64,000 bases of DNA from Protopterus annectens. Taxonomy: Eukaryota; Chordata; Ceratodontiformes; Protopteridae. Positions 46,642 through 58,896 of the stretch are shown here, one piece after another. The stretch lies in the NCBI RefSeq assembly GCF_019279795.1, contig NC_056726.1:1019283469-1019347468 (forward strand), written 5' to 3'. Made by a program: the position numbers and the translations under genes. Below the pieces are notes generated by a model that did no database searches, had not been told where the DNA came from, and saw only the letters and a program-made list of their open reading frames with translations. How positions within the stretch are numbered: the stretch's first letter is position 1; each line of letters begins with the position of its first letter.

Positions 46642-46773
46642 AAGAAAAAAAATGAAAGTAGCAAAGTACACAAGCACTCATAGCTGCCCGCACAGTAACC
46701 ACCCCCTGCAGAATGGCTGGACCCCTGCCCTACATGCATGCAACCTGCAGAAAAATATATTAAAAATAAAATA

Positions 46774-46778
<5 letters not shown>

Positions 46779-46805
<27 letters not shown>
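46779..46805 (+). repeat. Poly-T run
   Basis: 27 T in a row; could be the complement of a poly-A tail, but no element head is seen to its right. Confidence 0.8.
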
Positions 46806-46808
<3 letters not shown>

Positions 46809-46934
46809 TTAAAAAAGTAGTTTAAGCAGAGCACAGTCAGTTTACATGCTGCTGTACTTTGCTCAGCCTGGGTTAAATGCTGAATGAGAGTCAATGAGAG
46901 TGAAATAGAGTCATGAGTGAAAGTTTCTCATTGC

Positions 46935-47012
46935 TGATGTAGTGTAGTGGTAGAGCTGTGCTTTAATATGCAAGATCTGTAGTGCTCGATTCCCACCTCT
47001 GTCTGTTATTCA
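46935..47012 (+). mobile_element. tRNA-like head (SINE)
   Basis: Box A-like TAGTGTAGTGGTAGAGC and box B-like TGCTCGATTCCCA about 35 nt apart, followed by a short body and AAATAAATTTTTT at about 47035. A tRNA-derived SINE head. It is not a real tRNA gene because no acceptor stem can be closed. Confidence 0.5.
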
Positions 47013-47357
47013 TTTATGTGTGGAAACCCTTGAAATAAATTTTTTATAAACAGGAATGATATTTGTGAGTTATATGGCTCACATATACTAGTGTAGGACT
47101 GGGAATATGTCATATGTAAAAAAATATATATATTTTTTTAAATAATAGTTTGCGGCCAGCTAAGCCTGCTGCAGCTGAAACCAGCTAAGTATAGCTTAAA
47201 CATGTATATTTAAGCAATCCTTAGCTACTGTAAGCTCTGCTTAGTTGGTTTAAGCATTGTTATGCACATCTGGGTGGAGCTAAGCACAACATAGCATATT
47301 TAAAAACTGGCCAATCATGGAAAAGTGCAGGAAAATTGTCTTATTTAACCTACAGAC

Positions 47358-47706
47358 GTGGGAATAGAGCCATATCCCCTTGAGACTGATCACAACAGCA
47401 ACAATATAGCTGGAGTTGGTGAGGGTGTGTGCTTCCGGGCACAACGCTGGGGCTTCCAAGAGTCCAGGGTCATGGTTGGGCTCCTTATCAAATGTCATGA
47501 GGATAGACTGCTGCAGGGCCAGTACCAGGACTCCCAGTACAAAGTGGAGGCCTGGAACCATCTGGCACATAATCTCACCTGTACCACTGGCATTCCATGG
47601 ACTGGTGAGCAGGTGCATCACCATTATGAAAACCTAAAGCATATTAGGGGTGAATTCTTGGCCCAGTGGATCCAAGAGACCAGAGCACAGGAGGTTCCAG
47701 TTGTTT
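47358..47706 (+). CDS. Myb/SANT-like DNA-binding gene, exon 1
   Basis: 116 codons plus one base. After a short leader the domain reads RWGFQESRVMVGLLIKCHED, then KVEAWNHLAHNLTCTTGIPW and TGEQVHHHYENLKHIRGEFL. This is the trihelix-like Myb/SANT pattern (W, then W at +35, then the helix 'QV--HYENLK') found in Harbinger-associated and NAIF1/MSANTD-type vertebrate proteins. It would bind DNA in the nucleus. The exon ends at a consensus donor TTT|GTAAGT in phase 1. The start at 47358 is the only ATG in frame upstream of the domain, but an earlier exon cannot be excluded. No stop in the exon. Confidence 0.65.
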
Positions 47707-47800
47707 GTAAGTATCCAGTCTGTGCATTTCTAAATAATTATTTAAAAATTGTATCTGTAACTGTGCATGTGTGCTTACTATGTCTTCTTTCCCCATACAG

Positions 47801-47855
47801 CTGCTGATGAGAGGTCTGCAAATGTGGAGGCATATGCACAGCAGCCGGGAGTTTG
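47801..47855 (+). CDS. Myb/SANT-like gene, exon 2
   Basis: 55 bp between the acceptor CTTTCCCCATACAG and the donor TTTG|GTGAGTACAG. In the phase set by exon 1 it reads SADERSANVEAYAQQPG without a stop and ends in phase 2. An exon of the same kind (TSGPHEGQQPST) occurs in the second copy at 58858-58896. Confidence 0.55.
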
Positions 47856-48716
47856 GTGAGTACAGAAACATTCCTTATAGCTGCTGTAATAAATCAGAAA
47901 TAGTAACGGTAGTACTGTCTGTATATATAATTGTGCTCTAACTGTACAGAATAAATGCATGTGTCAGGCTGCCAGTGTTACAACTGAGTAGTGCCATCTG
48001 CTGTGTAATACAGACTTTTGTAGCAAACAAGGTGCACTTGAGGAGAGGAAGAGTAGAATATGTATTAGGCAGTCTGACTGAACCTACCAAGAAACTGCTG
48101 TGTCAGGACTACTGTAACAGTTCCAGATGAGAAACAGTCCTCCTGTGCACATCATGCAGTAATAGTAACTGTGGATTTCTGAGTTATACACATTTTGTTT
48201 ATATCAAAAATAATAAAGGTGACTACCAAAAACTGATGTGTTTCATTTCACTTGTATCTGAAAAGTACAGTTGAGTATCTGCTGCAGCATGCCGTAACTG
48301 AGGTGAAGTGATTTAGCACTGTTTGCATAGATTAGAATGTGGATCTGAAATAAATGACAAAAAGCAAAAGTACATATTTTCATCAGTAATGTGTTGTACT
48401 GTGTTCTTGCTAGCATTGCCTTGTGTTAACCTTTGCATTTCAGCTGTATGCAGCTCTGAATGTACATGAAAGTGTCAGACAGTAACAGGTGCAAACTTAA
48501 AAACTACAGTGTGTTGTCATGACTCTAAATTGAACTATGTATGATTAAAATGTTTAAATGTGTACTTTACATAATCTGCTCATATTTTGCAAACAGTAAC
48601 AGCAAGGTTGTTTGTTTGGGTTTTTGTTGTAGTTAAAATGGGAAACAAATAAAAACACATAAGTACTGTGTACAACAGTATGTACTAGACAAATATTACA
48701 CACACACACGCACACG

Positions 48717-48804
<88 letters not shown>

Positions 48805-49756
48805 AAGGTTTGAATCCAGGGACTGCTACTAACATGTCTGTCCAGTTCTACAACTGTAAACTGTAATATTCCTAGAAACAGTAATGTAATATAAACAGAT
48901 ATTTTCCCCACAGGGCCTACAGGTCAAGAAATATTTACAGAAGCAGTATGATTTTAATATGCATAAAATGTGTACAACTTTTCTGTTGAGCAGGCCCACT
49001 CCTACAAATAGAAGCAGGCTAGCCATCCACACTATGCAGTCTGGCCTATACAAGGCTCTTAAGTGTCACACTGTCACAGATAGTCACTCCTGTTGCCAAG
49101 AATTCTGCACCTAGATAACATCACAGTACAAGTATGCCAAAAGCACACTGACAGAACATCAGCACAGGGAACACATTATTACTTGTACCAGTAAGTATGA
49201 CAGGTATGAGTCCCCTATACTTATGTACGTAGAGTTGTCATACCTTGCCCATAGTACTGCAGGTGCACATATGTACAGATGTTGGTATGCTGTAGTAGCT
49301 CCATGGCCCAGGTAGAGGGTAAGGGACAGCAGAACTGTAGACTATTGAAAAGTACTGTATTGAGAAGTATCAGTGAAAGCAGTTGTTAAGGGAATTTGTT
49401 CTCTTCCCCTACTACTCATCTGCTCCAATAAATCCACATAATCAAACATGGGTATGTTCTTACCAAAACGTTTACTGTTGGGGACCTTTGTTCCATTATG
49501 GTTCTTTTATTTGAAACTGTGTGCATACTAACATACCTTGCTGAATAACAATTGTTGTTGGCTTCTTGCCATACATGTAAGTGGCATGCTGTTGTGATTT
49601 GAATGTCATTCCGTATCTGCATGTGTTCTGTTTGCTATGCCACTGTTACAATTACACTGTCCTGGGTAAATTGGAACACCCATGCATGCTGTATTGACTA
49701 ATGTTGGAATGTGTTGTTCATGACTAACCTATGCTTTGTTAATTCTCACTCCAGAG
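47856..49756. other. Intron of the Myb/SANT-like gene
   Basis: No coding features; holds the CA array. Bounded by the donor GTGAGTACAG and the acceptor TTCTCACTCCAGAG. Confidence 0.5.
48699..48803 (+). repeat. (CA)n microsatellite
   Basis: Over 50 CA units with a few CG variants at the 5' side; within the second intron of the Myb/SANT-like gene. Confidence 0.98.
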
Positions 49757-50092
49757 CATGTTCGGGAAGGCCAACCCAGCGGATCCACCTCTCCCACACC
49801 AGCTGGCCAAGGCACCAGGTCACAGCACATCTGGGACCCAACCCAGACCTCCCTCATCTGCTGGTCCTGCACCAACCTTGGGTGGAACTGCTGCAGGAGC
49901 CAGGGCCCCCCCCTCCCCGGCGGGTGCAGTGAGGATGCTGTCACCTGGCAAGAAGTCCATGGCATGTTGCACAGTGTCCTCCAGTCAGAGCTGGATGACC
50001 ACCTGCCCCAGGTGGAGGAAAGATTGGCACAGCTTGATGGACAGGCAGCCCCTCCAGCTCAGCCCCCAGCACAGCCATCTTTGCAGCTGTGA
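49757..50092 (+). CDS. Myb/SANT-like gene, last exon (frame probably shifted)
   Basis: The acceptor AATTCTCACTCCAGAG precedes 49757. In phase 2 the exon reads CMFGKANPADPPLPHQLAKA and a Pro/Ala/Gly-rich linker. From about 49940 the likely true frame is the other one: VTWQEVHGMLHSVLQSELDD, then HLPQVEERLAQLDG, a short amphipathic helix typical of the end of such proteins, with a stop at 50092. The switch falls in or near the C-run GGGCCCCCCCCTCCCC (about 49904-49919), so one base has probably been gained or lost there. With intact exons 1 and 2 this is a near-intact gene or a young pseudogene. Confidence 0.5.
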   Translation, partial: HVREGQPSGSTSPTPAGQGTRSQHIWDPTQTSLICWSCTNLGWNCCRSQGPPLPGGCSEDAVTWQEVHGMLHSVLQSELDDHLPQVEERLAQLDGQAAPPAQPPAQPSLQL

Positions 50093-50756
50093 AGGAGTAA
50101 TAGTGACTGCCATTGAGTGGGGACATCAGTCCCACTACTACCATCTAGGGGGTTCATGTGCCTCCCATTCCCAACCACCTTCCCCGTCAAGGTGTCCCCC
50201 CATGTGTTACACACCACCCCTGTCTGCTGTCTTGTCTGTCTGCATATGCTACCTCTCCTAACAAACATTCCTCCTCACACTTACCTACACTCCTTCCTCA
50301 ACATCCCACTCTCACCTTAAAAAAAGGGCATCTGTCCCCAAAAAAAATTACGTCCCATGCATAGCTCTGCATTTCACCCCCACACATGTTCCACATATTC
50401 AATCTACCCCACTAATTCTCAATATTTATGTTGCCCACACCCCTCCCTGTGGGGTGTGAGGCTCCAAACTCCAAATTGCCCACCTTCATATCAGCTGTTG
50501 CTGCCAAAGAAATGCAGAGTTATGGTCCTTTCCTACACACATCCTCCACATCCCTAGCTGCCTATCAGCTTGTTTTTCCCCCTGCTTGCCCCCATTTCAC
50601 CACTTTTCTGTCTCCCTTTTTTCTTTTCTTTATTTAAAATTAGTGCGGGTTTAGGCAGGTGTAAGAGAAGCGTCCCTTAGCTTCACACAAACCTGCTTAT
50701 AACTGCTCTAATCCCTCTGTGTCAACCACAGAGTGTTATGCCTAGCAACAAAATAA
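50093..50756. other. 3' flank of the Myb/SANT-like gene
   Basis: C- and T-rich (about 50150-50640), no gene. Hairpins lie at 50657-50693 (imperfect) and 50715-50733 (CTCTGTG with CACAGAG). Confidence 0.45.
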
Positions 50757-50825
50757 TTGGCCCTGCTAGGGCTTGAACCCAGGCCCTGTCACCCTATAGC
50801 TAAACACCACACCACAAATGCATTT
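50750..50825 (-). mobile_element. tRNA-like head (SINE), minus strand
   Basis: The minus strand has TGGTGTGGTGTTTAGC (box A-like) and GGGTTCAAGCCC (box B) about 30 nt later, then a body toward 50650. A tRNA-derived SINE; it faces the similar head at 46935 across the Myb/SANT-like gene. Confidence 0.5.
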
Positions 50826-51127
50826 GGGATTAGGGAATTCAATGGGTCTAATCAGATATATTCTGCAGTACAGTCATTCAACAATACAGTAACAGTCTGT
50901 AAAATAAAAGTCAGTTTTATATATGTACAAATACACACATATATATGTATGGAGATGCATGTACATGGAAAACATATGAATAATATAAATCTGGATATAC
51001 ATATTAAATATATACATATGTACAAATAAATAATGATATATGACATAGAAAAACAGTTATATATACATAGAGCAATATAGAAATATATACATATATACAG
51101 ATATATGAATTATAAATTAAAAAAAAT

Positions 51128-51599
<472 letters not shown>

Positions 51600-51641
<42 letters not shown>
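51600..51641. repeat. (TA)n microsatellite, right half
   Basis: About 20 TA units adjoining the MITE. Confidence 0.95.
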
Positions 51642-52041
51642 TAGGGGCAATGGCCGACAACTGGGGAATCATTTGTAATCATTGCAATTAAAAGTCTATG
51701 ATATTGTCAGACTGACAGGGTTGCTTGCAGCATACATGTTTGGAAAGATTTCACCACTCAAAATAAAATGTGATGTCACCGGTTACTGTCAGACGCCCTC
51801 ACATCACCAATGTGACTGACCAGAGAAATTATATAATGAATATGTGGAACACACCACAAATATGACCAATAAACCTGGACAGTCTGAAACAAACTGGCCA
51901 GTCGAGAGGTAGGCTCAGAACCCCTTACTACAACCAAGTGTGACAAAGGGAGGGAGCCATGAAAATAGACACTTATCTGAAATGATGAAGTACAGAAGCA
52001 AGCACAGTTGCTGCAGTAACATCCTCAAGTTTGTCCTAACA
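51642..52041. other. Non-coding interval
   Basis: No gene or element recognised. Confidence 0.5.
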
Positions 52042-54018
52042 TATAGGTTCATAGGTAGGTACTAGGCTATCTGCTCTAGGGCATTTATAAGCCTAGCCAG
52101 AATGTGTTGGCTTTCGCCTCCCTTTTAGATTTGATTAGATTCCTGAGCCTCTGTCCAGCAGGGCCATAGAAGTGATTCCCAGGAGTAAATTTACGATTTC
52201 CCATCCACTCGTCAAGATTTCTCTTGAAGAGGGTCAGTGAGGGGCTCTGCCTAACATGGATTGGGATTCTATTCCAGAGTGAGGCAAGCCTCTGGGATAT
52301 GAATCTATCCCTCCAGCATGTCCTATTTATTGTTGTGCTGAGGTTTAAATCCCTGGAATGTGTGTCTCTAAGGGATGTGGTTTTCTTGAGGTGGAGCATG
52401 TCCATTAATTCCAGGTTAGACATGGCCTTGTACATCAGGTAGAGATCACCTCTGAGTAGGCGGTAAGCAACTGAGTAGAGCTGGAGTTTCTTTAGTCGAG
52501 CTGAGGCCCACGATCCTCTTGGTGAGGTACTTCTGGGGTCCTTCCAGCTGTTGCAGGTGTCGGGTAAGGTATATCCCAAATGGGGCATTGTACTCTATTA
52601 TGGGCCTGATGAGCGATGAGTAGAGGGGCACAATGACATCTCTTGATCTAGATGTGAACCCTTTCATGATTAGGTGGGCTATATAGAAGGTTTTTCTAAC
52701 CACTTTGGCAATGTGATTATCAAAGGAGATGTTGCTATCTACTTGGATCCCCAGATCCCTAATTGCATCTTCCGTACTTAGTGGATTACCACCTATGTGG
52801 TAGTTCGTGGGCACTTTGTTTTTCCCAAAGGGGATGACTATGCACTTTTTGGCATTTAGCTTGAGGCCATGGTTCTGACACTAGGTATTCATCTCCGTAA
52901 GACCCTTCTGGAGGATGTCTGTTTCAGCCGGAGAGTCCATTATAGCTCCCAGTTTTCAATCATCTGCAAACTTGGTCAGCCATAGTCCTCCCGTGCTTGC
53001 CTGTACCTCAGAAAAGTATATACCGAACAAGAGGGGTCTCAGGACTGAGCCCTGTGGGATGCCACTTGTAACCGGTTTGGAGTCGGACATGGCACCCGCA
53101 TCTTTGACCATGTGAGTTCTATCCATGAGCCAGTTTGCAACCCATCTTGTGAAGTAGGGGTTAATGTTCAAGCTGGTAAGCGTATCTATAACGCCAGAGT
53201 GGGGTATTGTGTCGAAGGCCTTTGCGAGGTCTAGGTAGGCTGTTTGGACTAGCTTTCCCTCATCTATGGTATTGGTAAAAGTTTCAAAGAAGTCTACTAG
53301 GTTTAAGAGGCAAGATCTGCCTTTAAGAAAGCCAAATTGGGTAGGTTTCAGTGTCTGGAGGTTCCCAATGTCTTTGTTTATGAGACCCATGATGATGCGC
53401 TCCATAGCCTTGCAGACCAGGCTAGTCAGGCTTATAGGGTGATAGTTCCCAGAATCCATTGTGGCGCCACCTTTGTGGAGCGGGATAACTGTTGCTGTAC
53501 ACCATTCTTTGGGTACATATCCTGCAGTAAGGCTGAGTTTGAACAGTGAATTTATGTGAAGGTTTAGTTCTTTTTGGACCTTGTGTAAGACACAGCCTGG
53601 GATACCATCCGGTCCCACTGATGCTGTGTTTTTGGCTTTGGAGAGGGCTGTTTTTACCTGTGTGTCTGTGATGTTTGGGGGTTTACATTCTTCTGGGATG
53701 GACATGGGCCCTTTTGGGGGTGAGGGGGGTAAAGTTTGCACTGAACCTGTCAGCCAGGATTTTGACAATGTCAGTGGGTTCAGTGTAGTTTTTACCATGT
53801 TTCACCAGCTCAGAGCAGATCTGAGAGTTGCCACCTAGATTCTTGACATAGCTAAAGAAGGCCTTGTGATTATCTTTAGAGTCTTTGTTGATTTTTCTTT
53901 CAAAGCTGGCCTTGAATGATTTTATGAGGGATCGTAGTTTCCTGCTAATACTGATCAGGGATGCCTTCACTTTTTGGGATTTTGCTGTATCATGTAATAG
54001 TTTCCTCCTTCATTACTA
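52042..54018 (-). mobile_element. CR1 LINE copy g, 5'-truncated
   Basis: The tail ATAGGTTCATAGGTAGG at 52042 and the conserved 3' UTR (CTAGGCTATCTGC) are present. It covers the linker after the endonuclease, the whole RT and the C-terminus; the 5' truncation is near 54018 (ETITTLLHD-like end). Four or five frame breaks. Confidence 0.92.
52085..53970 (-). pseudogene. CR1 ORF2 RT, broken
   Basis: The linker is at 53970-53740 (KASFERKINKDSKDNHKAFF). The RT is open for 280 codons at 53798-52956: VGPDGIPGCVLHKVQKEL, HKGGATMDSGNYHPISL, AYLDLAKAFDTIPHSG, SGIPQGSVLRPLLFGIYF and the catalytic FADD (52959-52970), directly followed by a stop. The next stretch at 52814-52446 has NPLSTEDAIRDLGIQVDSN and VRKTFYIAHLIMKGFTSR; the last (52588-52085) has QRLASLWNRIPIHVRQSPSL. 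About 4 kb less decayed than copy h but not active. Confidence 0.9.
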
Positions 54019-56225
54019 AAATACCACAAGGCCAACAATAAAGCACTTTACAGTACAAAGCGACTAATATCCACACATCATCCCTCTGATGTTTGAGAAA
54101 TACACAACTCTTGTGTGGGCCAGGCAACAGCACACCCAACAAATATCTGGACATAATATCACATTATGGAAAACATAAATAGCTCCTAAGCATGTTACTA
54201 AGCATTGTCCACAGTACAGGCAGGCTGACACAACAGCAACCAGAATCCTGCATGAGGAATCACACTTTTATTTGCAAATATACCAGTCACTACAGGGATG
54301 TAATAGCACTGCAAAACAGACACCATTGTGAAACTGCATACCCACAACCAATCCCAACACAGTCACACTGCCATACTGTGAAAACAAATAAACAGTAGAG
54401 TATAAAGACCTTCTGGACAGAAATATCCCAACATGTTTGCCACTCATACACTAAACCTACATATACACCCCCAAGTCACACTGTAGTATTCTGGGTGACT
54501 GTGCTATGGGACATATCTCAGTCTGGCCCTACAAACATGTACAGCTGAGAGACCACCAAAGACTGGGGCAGTATGCACAGGCAGACAGAAAACGGGACAT
54601 AAGACATACTTGTACCACCTTTCTTACACATACCACATAACACTGACACATTACACTGCTACACAAGCCTGACAGTCTGCCAACAATTGCCATACATAGA
54701 CAGATATGTTAACTTTCTCAACATATATTAGCCTCTTACATAGGAAATGTCCAGCAGCCTGATACATCACTAGGATGGTATCAGAAATAAAGTAACTAAA
54801 GAATGAAATACCCCCCATCACTGTTTTAATGCATGACATACGAACAAAGTCTGACATACTTCAGAGACAGAAGCCTACAAACAGGGGCAAATATGCAATA
54901 TTGCTGCCATAAACTGACACAGTTACTGGTGTAACAGGGTTTGTTGAAACAGACATAGTCTGAGGGCTATGAAGTCAGAAATCTTAACGGATGACAGAAT
55001 TTACTGACTGCAATCCCCACAGTATGGTACTGATATTACAAATACAGCACATGTCTGACAAGGACAACAAGCATGAGAGTCCAACACCAGACCATGCTGC
55101 AGATTGGCCTACTGTGGAGAGGTATGTCAACCACATAACACTGTCAGACTTTAAAATCACACAGAAAATCTATGTCCACAGAACCCTGTTACACTAGCAG
55201 CCTTACAACTGTATAACAGCAGTACTTGCATTCTGTTCCTATGTGTGCAACATTCTCCAACAGTCTTTTGGCCTGTCTTCACAGTATATGATGTACCTGG
55301 TATCTCAGAGGAACCTTTTTCATGCTGCTGTTTACACACCTACATGATGTCTTCCTCACAGGCAAGGAAAAGGGGTACCGCCCAGAAGATGTACTCAATT
55401 ATAGGGGTGTGGTGCTAGACCATTGGCTATAGTAGTAACACCACAGCAATTAACAAGTGGGGGACAGCAATTGGTGCACAGGTCATCAGCTGCTCCAGGG
55501 CATTACCTACAAAAGGCAGGATGCTGCCTATGCAATACACTTTTCTCACTTACACCTATGGGAGAGAGGGTAAGAGAGAGAGAGAGGGAGAGAGAAAATG
55601 AAAAAGAAAAAGAAACAGAAAGCCTAAGAAAAAAAACTACAAAGAGTTCCATAAAACTGCAGCTGCAGAACACGGAAGTGTTAAATACCAAAAAAGGTAT
55701 ACCAAACATGTATGCCTGTAATGTTATGCAGTAGGGGTTATGTAGTAATAGGAAAATAAGAAGTACAACAAATAGGTCTCAAACATACTTGCTGTCCTGA
55801 AATCTTGCAGAACAGTACCTATGGGCATATCAGCTGGGTATGTCTGCAGTGACATAGATCACAGCTCATGGCTCTGAGGCACCTAAGGAAAGGATGGCTT
55901 ACATATGCCAAATACAGCAGTGTGTGTTAACAATACTGACTGTGACACTGGTAGATCAGATAGTGGGATGTAGTACATATCGATATGTTCATTGTGAGTA
56001 CAGCTTTGGCATAGTTGTGTGTCTCAGAAATGTGAGTGAACTATGCAGGGTATTTACATACTGCAATAGTATTGCAGGTGTTTTTGTTGAAAGGCATGTG
56101 ATATATTTAGCTTGTACAATTCTGATATGCAGTGTAATGCACACTGACCATAGGTGTCCCTCATATTTATAGACAGTTACTATTAAAGTTGTATTGTGTC
56201 TATCAACTAATTGGCAACCTGTGCT
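54019..56225. other. Non-coding interval
   Basis: No gene recognised on either strand. A purine-rich (GAGA/GAAA) simple stretch lies at 55573-55620. Base composition resembles the introns of the Myb/SANT-like genes on both sides, so it may belong to that unit. Confidence 0.45.
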
Positions 56226-57602
56226 GACTGAGATTAGAACATCAGCCTCCCTTTCCTTTGGCTGTTCCTGTTAGTGGTGTCCACAGTGGATTATGTGTCC
56301 CAATTCCTACTATTCTCTGCATGTCGCTCTATCACAACAGCCACCTGCATATCCTCTGTCACCACATCCATACCCTTTCTTGTTGACCTTACACTTCACC
56401 TCATACCTGCCAGTGTCATCCTTACCATCCTATTCCCAATATAGTGACCATCCCTCCTCGCCACATGTCCAAAACAACAATATCCTAGTTATCTCTGGCT
56501 TTCTCTCCAAACTGTGCAACCTGGGGAGATCATGTAACAGGCATACCCATAATCTTGTCCACTCCTGTGACACCCGCTGCAATTCTTACCATGTCTAAGT
56601 GTGGCATGTTCAACTGTGAGTCCCATCTTTTTGTAAATGCCACTGTCTGCAACCCATATGACATAGCTGGTCCCAGTACGCTGTTCTTCACCTTCCCTAT
56701 CACTTGTAATGGCACTCGTGTGACACATATAATTTCTGATACCTTACTCCAAACTACCCAGCCTGCCTCTACTGTCATCTCCATCTGTTCACCACACTTG
56801 TCATTACTCTGCAGTGTCACTCCCAAGTGTTACAACTCATGCACCTTCCCAAACTGTACTTCCTACATACTCACCAGTCCTCTAACCTCCCTCACAGTCA
56901 CACACATATACCCTGTCATATTGCAGCTGACCATCAGCAATCTTCTCTGTAGAGGATATCGCCACCTTTCCAGTGTCTCCCCTACATACTCACCATTCCG
57001 CTAACCTCCCTCCCAGTCACACACATATATCCTGTCATACTCCTGCTGACCATCAGCACTCCCCTCTGTAAAGGATATTTTCACTTCTCTAGTGTCTCAC
57101 TATTCTGTTGCCCACTGTCAGTACAGATCACAATGTAATCTGCAAACATTACAGTAAATGGTGACCTCTGTCTGATGTCTGTCAGCCTGTCCATCAGCAT
57201 TGCAAGTCAGAAAGGGCTCACAGCTGAACCATTATATAGTCCAACCTGCACCGTTAACTTACCTGTGATTCACATGGCAGACACCAGTGCTGTCACACTA
57301 TCATTCTACATCTCCTGTATCACTCTTACAGATTCCCTCACCACTCCTGACTTCCTCATACAACAACACAACTCCTCTCTAGGCACCCTGTAATATGCAC
57401 TCTCTAAGTCCACAGTGACAAAATGCAAGTCCATCTGACCTACTATGTACTTCTTCAGCAAAACTCTCAGAGCAAACAATGCATCTGTAGTGCACTTTCC
57501 TGGCATTAAACAATACTGTTGATCAGTATTCCCCACATCCCTTCTTAACATGGCTTCCAGTAATCTGTCCCAGACCTTAATGGTGTGACTGTGCAATGTC
57601 AA
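56226..57602 (-). pseudogene. RTE-like LINE relic (RT)
   Basis: Minus strand. The frame 57602-57306 reads IKVWDRLLEAMLRRDVGNTD, then QQYCLMPGKCTTDALFALRV and HFVTVDLESAYYRVPREELC, the RTE pattern (qyGFmpGrsTtDAifaLR; FvDLEkAYDrVPRe). The catalytic region has MFADYIVICTD at 57120-57150 (FADD changed to FADY). The C-part at 56826-56530 has LQVIGKVKNSVLGPAMSYGLQ and MVRIAAGVTGVDKI (normally RPAMLYG-ET; GVTR-DRI). The 3' end at 56230-56280 matches the tail of the 11.6-kb SINE. Stops and frame changes throughout. Confidence 0.82.
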
Positions 57603-57606
57603 CTAT

Positions 57607-57607
<1 letters not shown>

Positions 57608-57666
<59 letters not shown>
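57608..57666 (+). repeat. (CA)n microsatellite
   Basis: About 29 CA units marking the 5' limit of the RTE-like relic. Confidence 0.97.
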
Positions 57667-57667
<1 letters not shown>

Positions 57668-58196
57668 AAAGGTACAAACAAAGTGCTGCAAACAGCTGTA
57701 GCACAAACATCATAACCGTGGCTCACCATCACTATAGGTGGATATGCACAACAGACACACCCCTCCAGTTATCAGGGAGTGGGTGCATACTACCTAGTAC
57801 AAGTCAGGAAAAGCAACTTCACATGGCACCTGTGAAAATACCTGTCTGCATCCTACATCAACACAGCCATATGCTACCAGCTCCATTACACACTGTATGT
57901 AATCAAAGCTGGAGCACCATTGACATCCCATATGCAAGGGCATGGACACTGTCACCCCTCCACAGAAACATGGATGGTGAATGTTTGTTTATGCAATGTA
58001 CTGGCCCTCATTGTGGGGAACATGACACATCAGGAGCAGGACAACAATGCAGGTCCATACAGTGCTGACACACATCAGGGATATTATCTGTTTGGAAGTG
58101 GTGGGTGATGATTTGCCATAGTGATGTGCTGCTTTTGTGCATAATTCTTTCAAAATCTCTGAGGTCCTGTGATGAGTTTTTCTGTTTGTCTTCCAG
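57667..58196. other. Intron-like interval before the second Myb/SANT exon
   Basis: No gene recognised; ends in the acceptor TCTGTTTGTCTTCCAG. Confidence 0.45.
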
Positions 58197-58604
58197 GGAG
58201 AATGTCAAGGCTTCCGGATTTTAGTGAGGTGGAGATGGCTGAAGTCATATAGGCCTTAATCCAGAACCACAGCATCCTTTTTTCAAGGAGCTGCCAACAT
58301 CTGTGGGAGTGGACTGCCCTGTGGGATGACATAATCCACACAGTCAACACCACTGGCCACCATGGCCACACATATGATCAGGTCAGGCATCACGCCACTG
58401 ACCTGATCCTTCATGCCCAGTGAACGACTGCTGCCATGGCCAGAGACCAAACAGCTACAGGTGGGGGTCCAACAACACAGTCCCCACTCATGGCTACTGA
58501 GGAGCTCCTTGCTAACCTTGGGGTAACCCCCACATGACCATCACCAGAACACACTGTCATCATGGAGGTGGGTGGCACCCAGGAAACAGGCGAGGAGTAT
58601 CCAG
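58197..58604 (+). pseudogene. Second Myb/SANT-like gene, domain exon (decayed)
   Basis: The exon lies between the acceptor TTTGTCTTCCAG and the donor CCAG|GTAAGG. The ATG is at 58202: MSRLPDFSEVEMAEVI, then ALIQNHSILFSRSCQHLWE and TALWDDIIHTVNTTGHHGHT, then YDQVRHHATDLILHAQ. This is the NAIF1/MSANTD-like pattern (FS--EM--VI--L ... W--I---VN ... VR-H--DL). Three in-frame stops (codons 17 and 79, and one near the C-end at about 58537) break it. The exon ends in phase 1. It differs clearly from the gene at 47.36 kb, so it is a paralogous type, not a recent duplicate. Confidence 0.65.
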
Positions 58605-58857
58605 GTAAGGCCACAGTGCACATCAATGTACTAATTTATCAGTATTGCTGTCTAATATAGAGTATCTACATGTATATGTCAGTAAAACAGCATCTGTGGG
58701 TGGAGTTTGGTAATGCACAGAAGTGCCATCTATGATGAGTTACAGGTAAATGGGTAGTATCGTAGCGTGTACTGTACCTGTGCAGACACATAGCATTCAT
58801 CTTATTACCACTGCAAACTGTAAGCCTGCTGAAAGTATCTCCCCCACACCTACATAG

Positions 58858-58896
58858 GTACCTCTGGTCCGCATGAGGGACAGCAGCCTTCAACTG
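58858..58896 (+). pseudogene. Second Myb/SANT-like gene, small following exon
   Basis: 39 bp between the acceptor ACACCTACATAG and the donor AACTG|GTGAGTATG. In the phase of the preceding exon it reads TSGPHEGQQPST without a stop. A counterpart of the 55-bp exon at 47801. The intron after it is cut by CR1 copy h; later exons are not seen in the window. Confidence 0.5.

Noticed and set aside
46935-47012. Functional tRNA gene
   Set aside because: Box A and B are present, but the acceptor stem does not pair and there is no clear anticodon arm; a SINE head fits better.
48554-48911. Cys-Val-rich ORFs on the minus strand
   Set aside because: A translation of the CA microsatellite inside the Myb/SANT intron.
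49758-50261. Long Pro-rich ORF as an independent protein
   Set aside because: It fits better as the first part of the last Myb/SANT exon; beyond about 49940 the other frame, with an amphipathic helix and a stop at 50092, looks like the true one.
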